DNA of 5,846 nucleotides from Burkholderiales bacterium. GTDB taxonomy: Bacteria; Pseudomonadota; Gammaproteobacteria; Burkholderiales; SG8-39. Location: the NCBI GenBank assembly GCA_005777205.1, contig SXNB01000233.1:1-5846 (forward strand), written 5' to 3'. Every line of letters starts with the position of its first letter. Positions within the stretch are counted from its first letter, which is position 1. Shown here one piece after another: positions 5,813 to 5,846 of the stretch. Below the pieces are notes generated by a model. It saw nothing but the letters and a program-made list of their open reading frames with translations. It did not search any database and was not told the origin of the DNA. Position numbers and translations under genes: made by a program.

Positions 5813-5846
5813 GTGCGTTACGAGCTGCTCGTCGGCCTGCGCTACA
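5813..5846 (+). CDS. Probable start of lipoprotein-releasing permease LolC/LolE (first 11 codons only)
   Basis: Lol permeases form the inner-membrane part of the LolCDE ABC transporter, which extracts lipoproteins for transfer to the outer membrane. Starting at GTG 5813-5815 the plus strand reads VRYELLVGLRY and then leaves the window. This strongly resembles the N-terminus of LolC/LolE proteins (YELxIGxRYTRA pattern), where the short cytoplasmic stretch precedes the first membrane helix. A TGA (5810-5812) directly before the GTG excludes any upstream start in this frame. There is no recognisable Shine-Dalgarno. In betaproteobacteria lol genes are found near recJ, which agrees with the rest of the window, although that memory of synteny is not proof. 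Only 11 residues are visible, so the call is provisional and LolC cannot be told from LolE. Confidence 0.5.
   Translation, partial: MRYELLVGLRY

Overview
This is a dense, very GC-rich piece of bacterial chromosome. It is most likely from a betaproteobacterium of the order Burkholderiales (Comamonadaceae-like). The reasons are the base composition, a Bug/TctC-type periplasmic binding protein (a family greatly expanded in that group), an RpfE-like gene directly before recJ, and what looks like a lolC/lolE start close by. This placement is inference, because no marker RNA is present. Almost everything lies on the minus strand, so the genes are read here from high to low coordinates.

Right end (4057-5846): a 33-bp spacer (5780-5812) separates a plus-strand fragment resembling the N-terminus of the lipoprotein-release permease LolC/LolE from a minus-strand run of three overlapping genes. 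These are a short pyridoxamine-phosphate-oxidase/HugZ-like split-barrel protein, an unrecognised 163-aa protein (16-bp overlap) and a DUF429 RNase H-fold protein (4-bp GTGA overlap).

Middle (3097-4037): this is a decaying segment. First comes a LysE/RhtB-type amino-acid exporter pseudogene with an apparent N-terminal internal deletion, an in-frame TAA, a frameshift and a missing C-terminal half. It is followed by a Bug-family solute-binding protein whose ORF is open and carries a signal peptide. That protein has lost about 130 central residues, apparently by one in-frame deletion. A possible promoter lies between the two.

Left end (1-3081): three tightly coupled genes for DNA metabolism. The first is a fusion of a DEDDh 3'-5' exonuclease with a UvrC/Cho-type GIY-YIG nuclease. 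The second is an RpfE-like protein of unknown biochemical role. The third is recJ, the 5'-3' single-strand exonuclease, whose C-terminal part runs off the window. They overlap as TGATG and ATGA, which suggests one translationally coupled operon. Only 15 bp separate the operon from the Bug remnant, so its promoter should lie within or upstream of that remnant.

No tRNA, rRNA, CRISPR array, insertion sequence or convincing intrinsic terminator was found. The best leads are the damaged transporter segment, a possible Fe-S cysteine set in the exonuclease/GIY-YIG fusion, and the coupled unknown-DUF429 pair.
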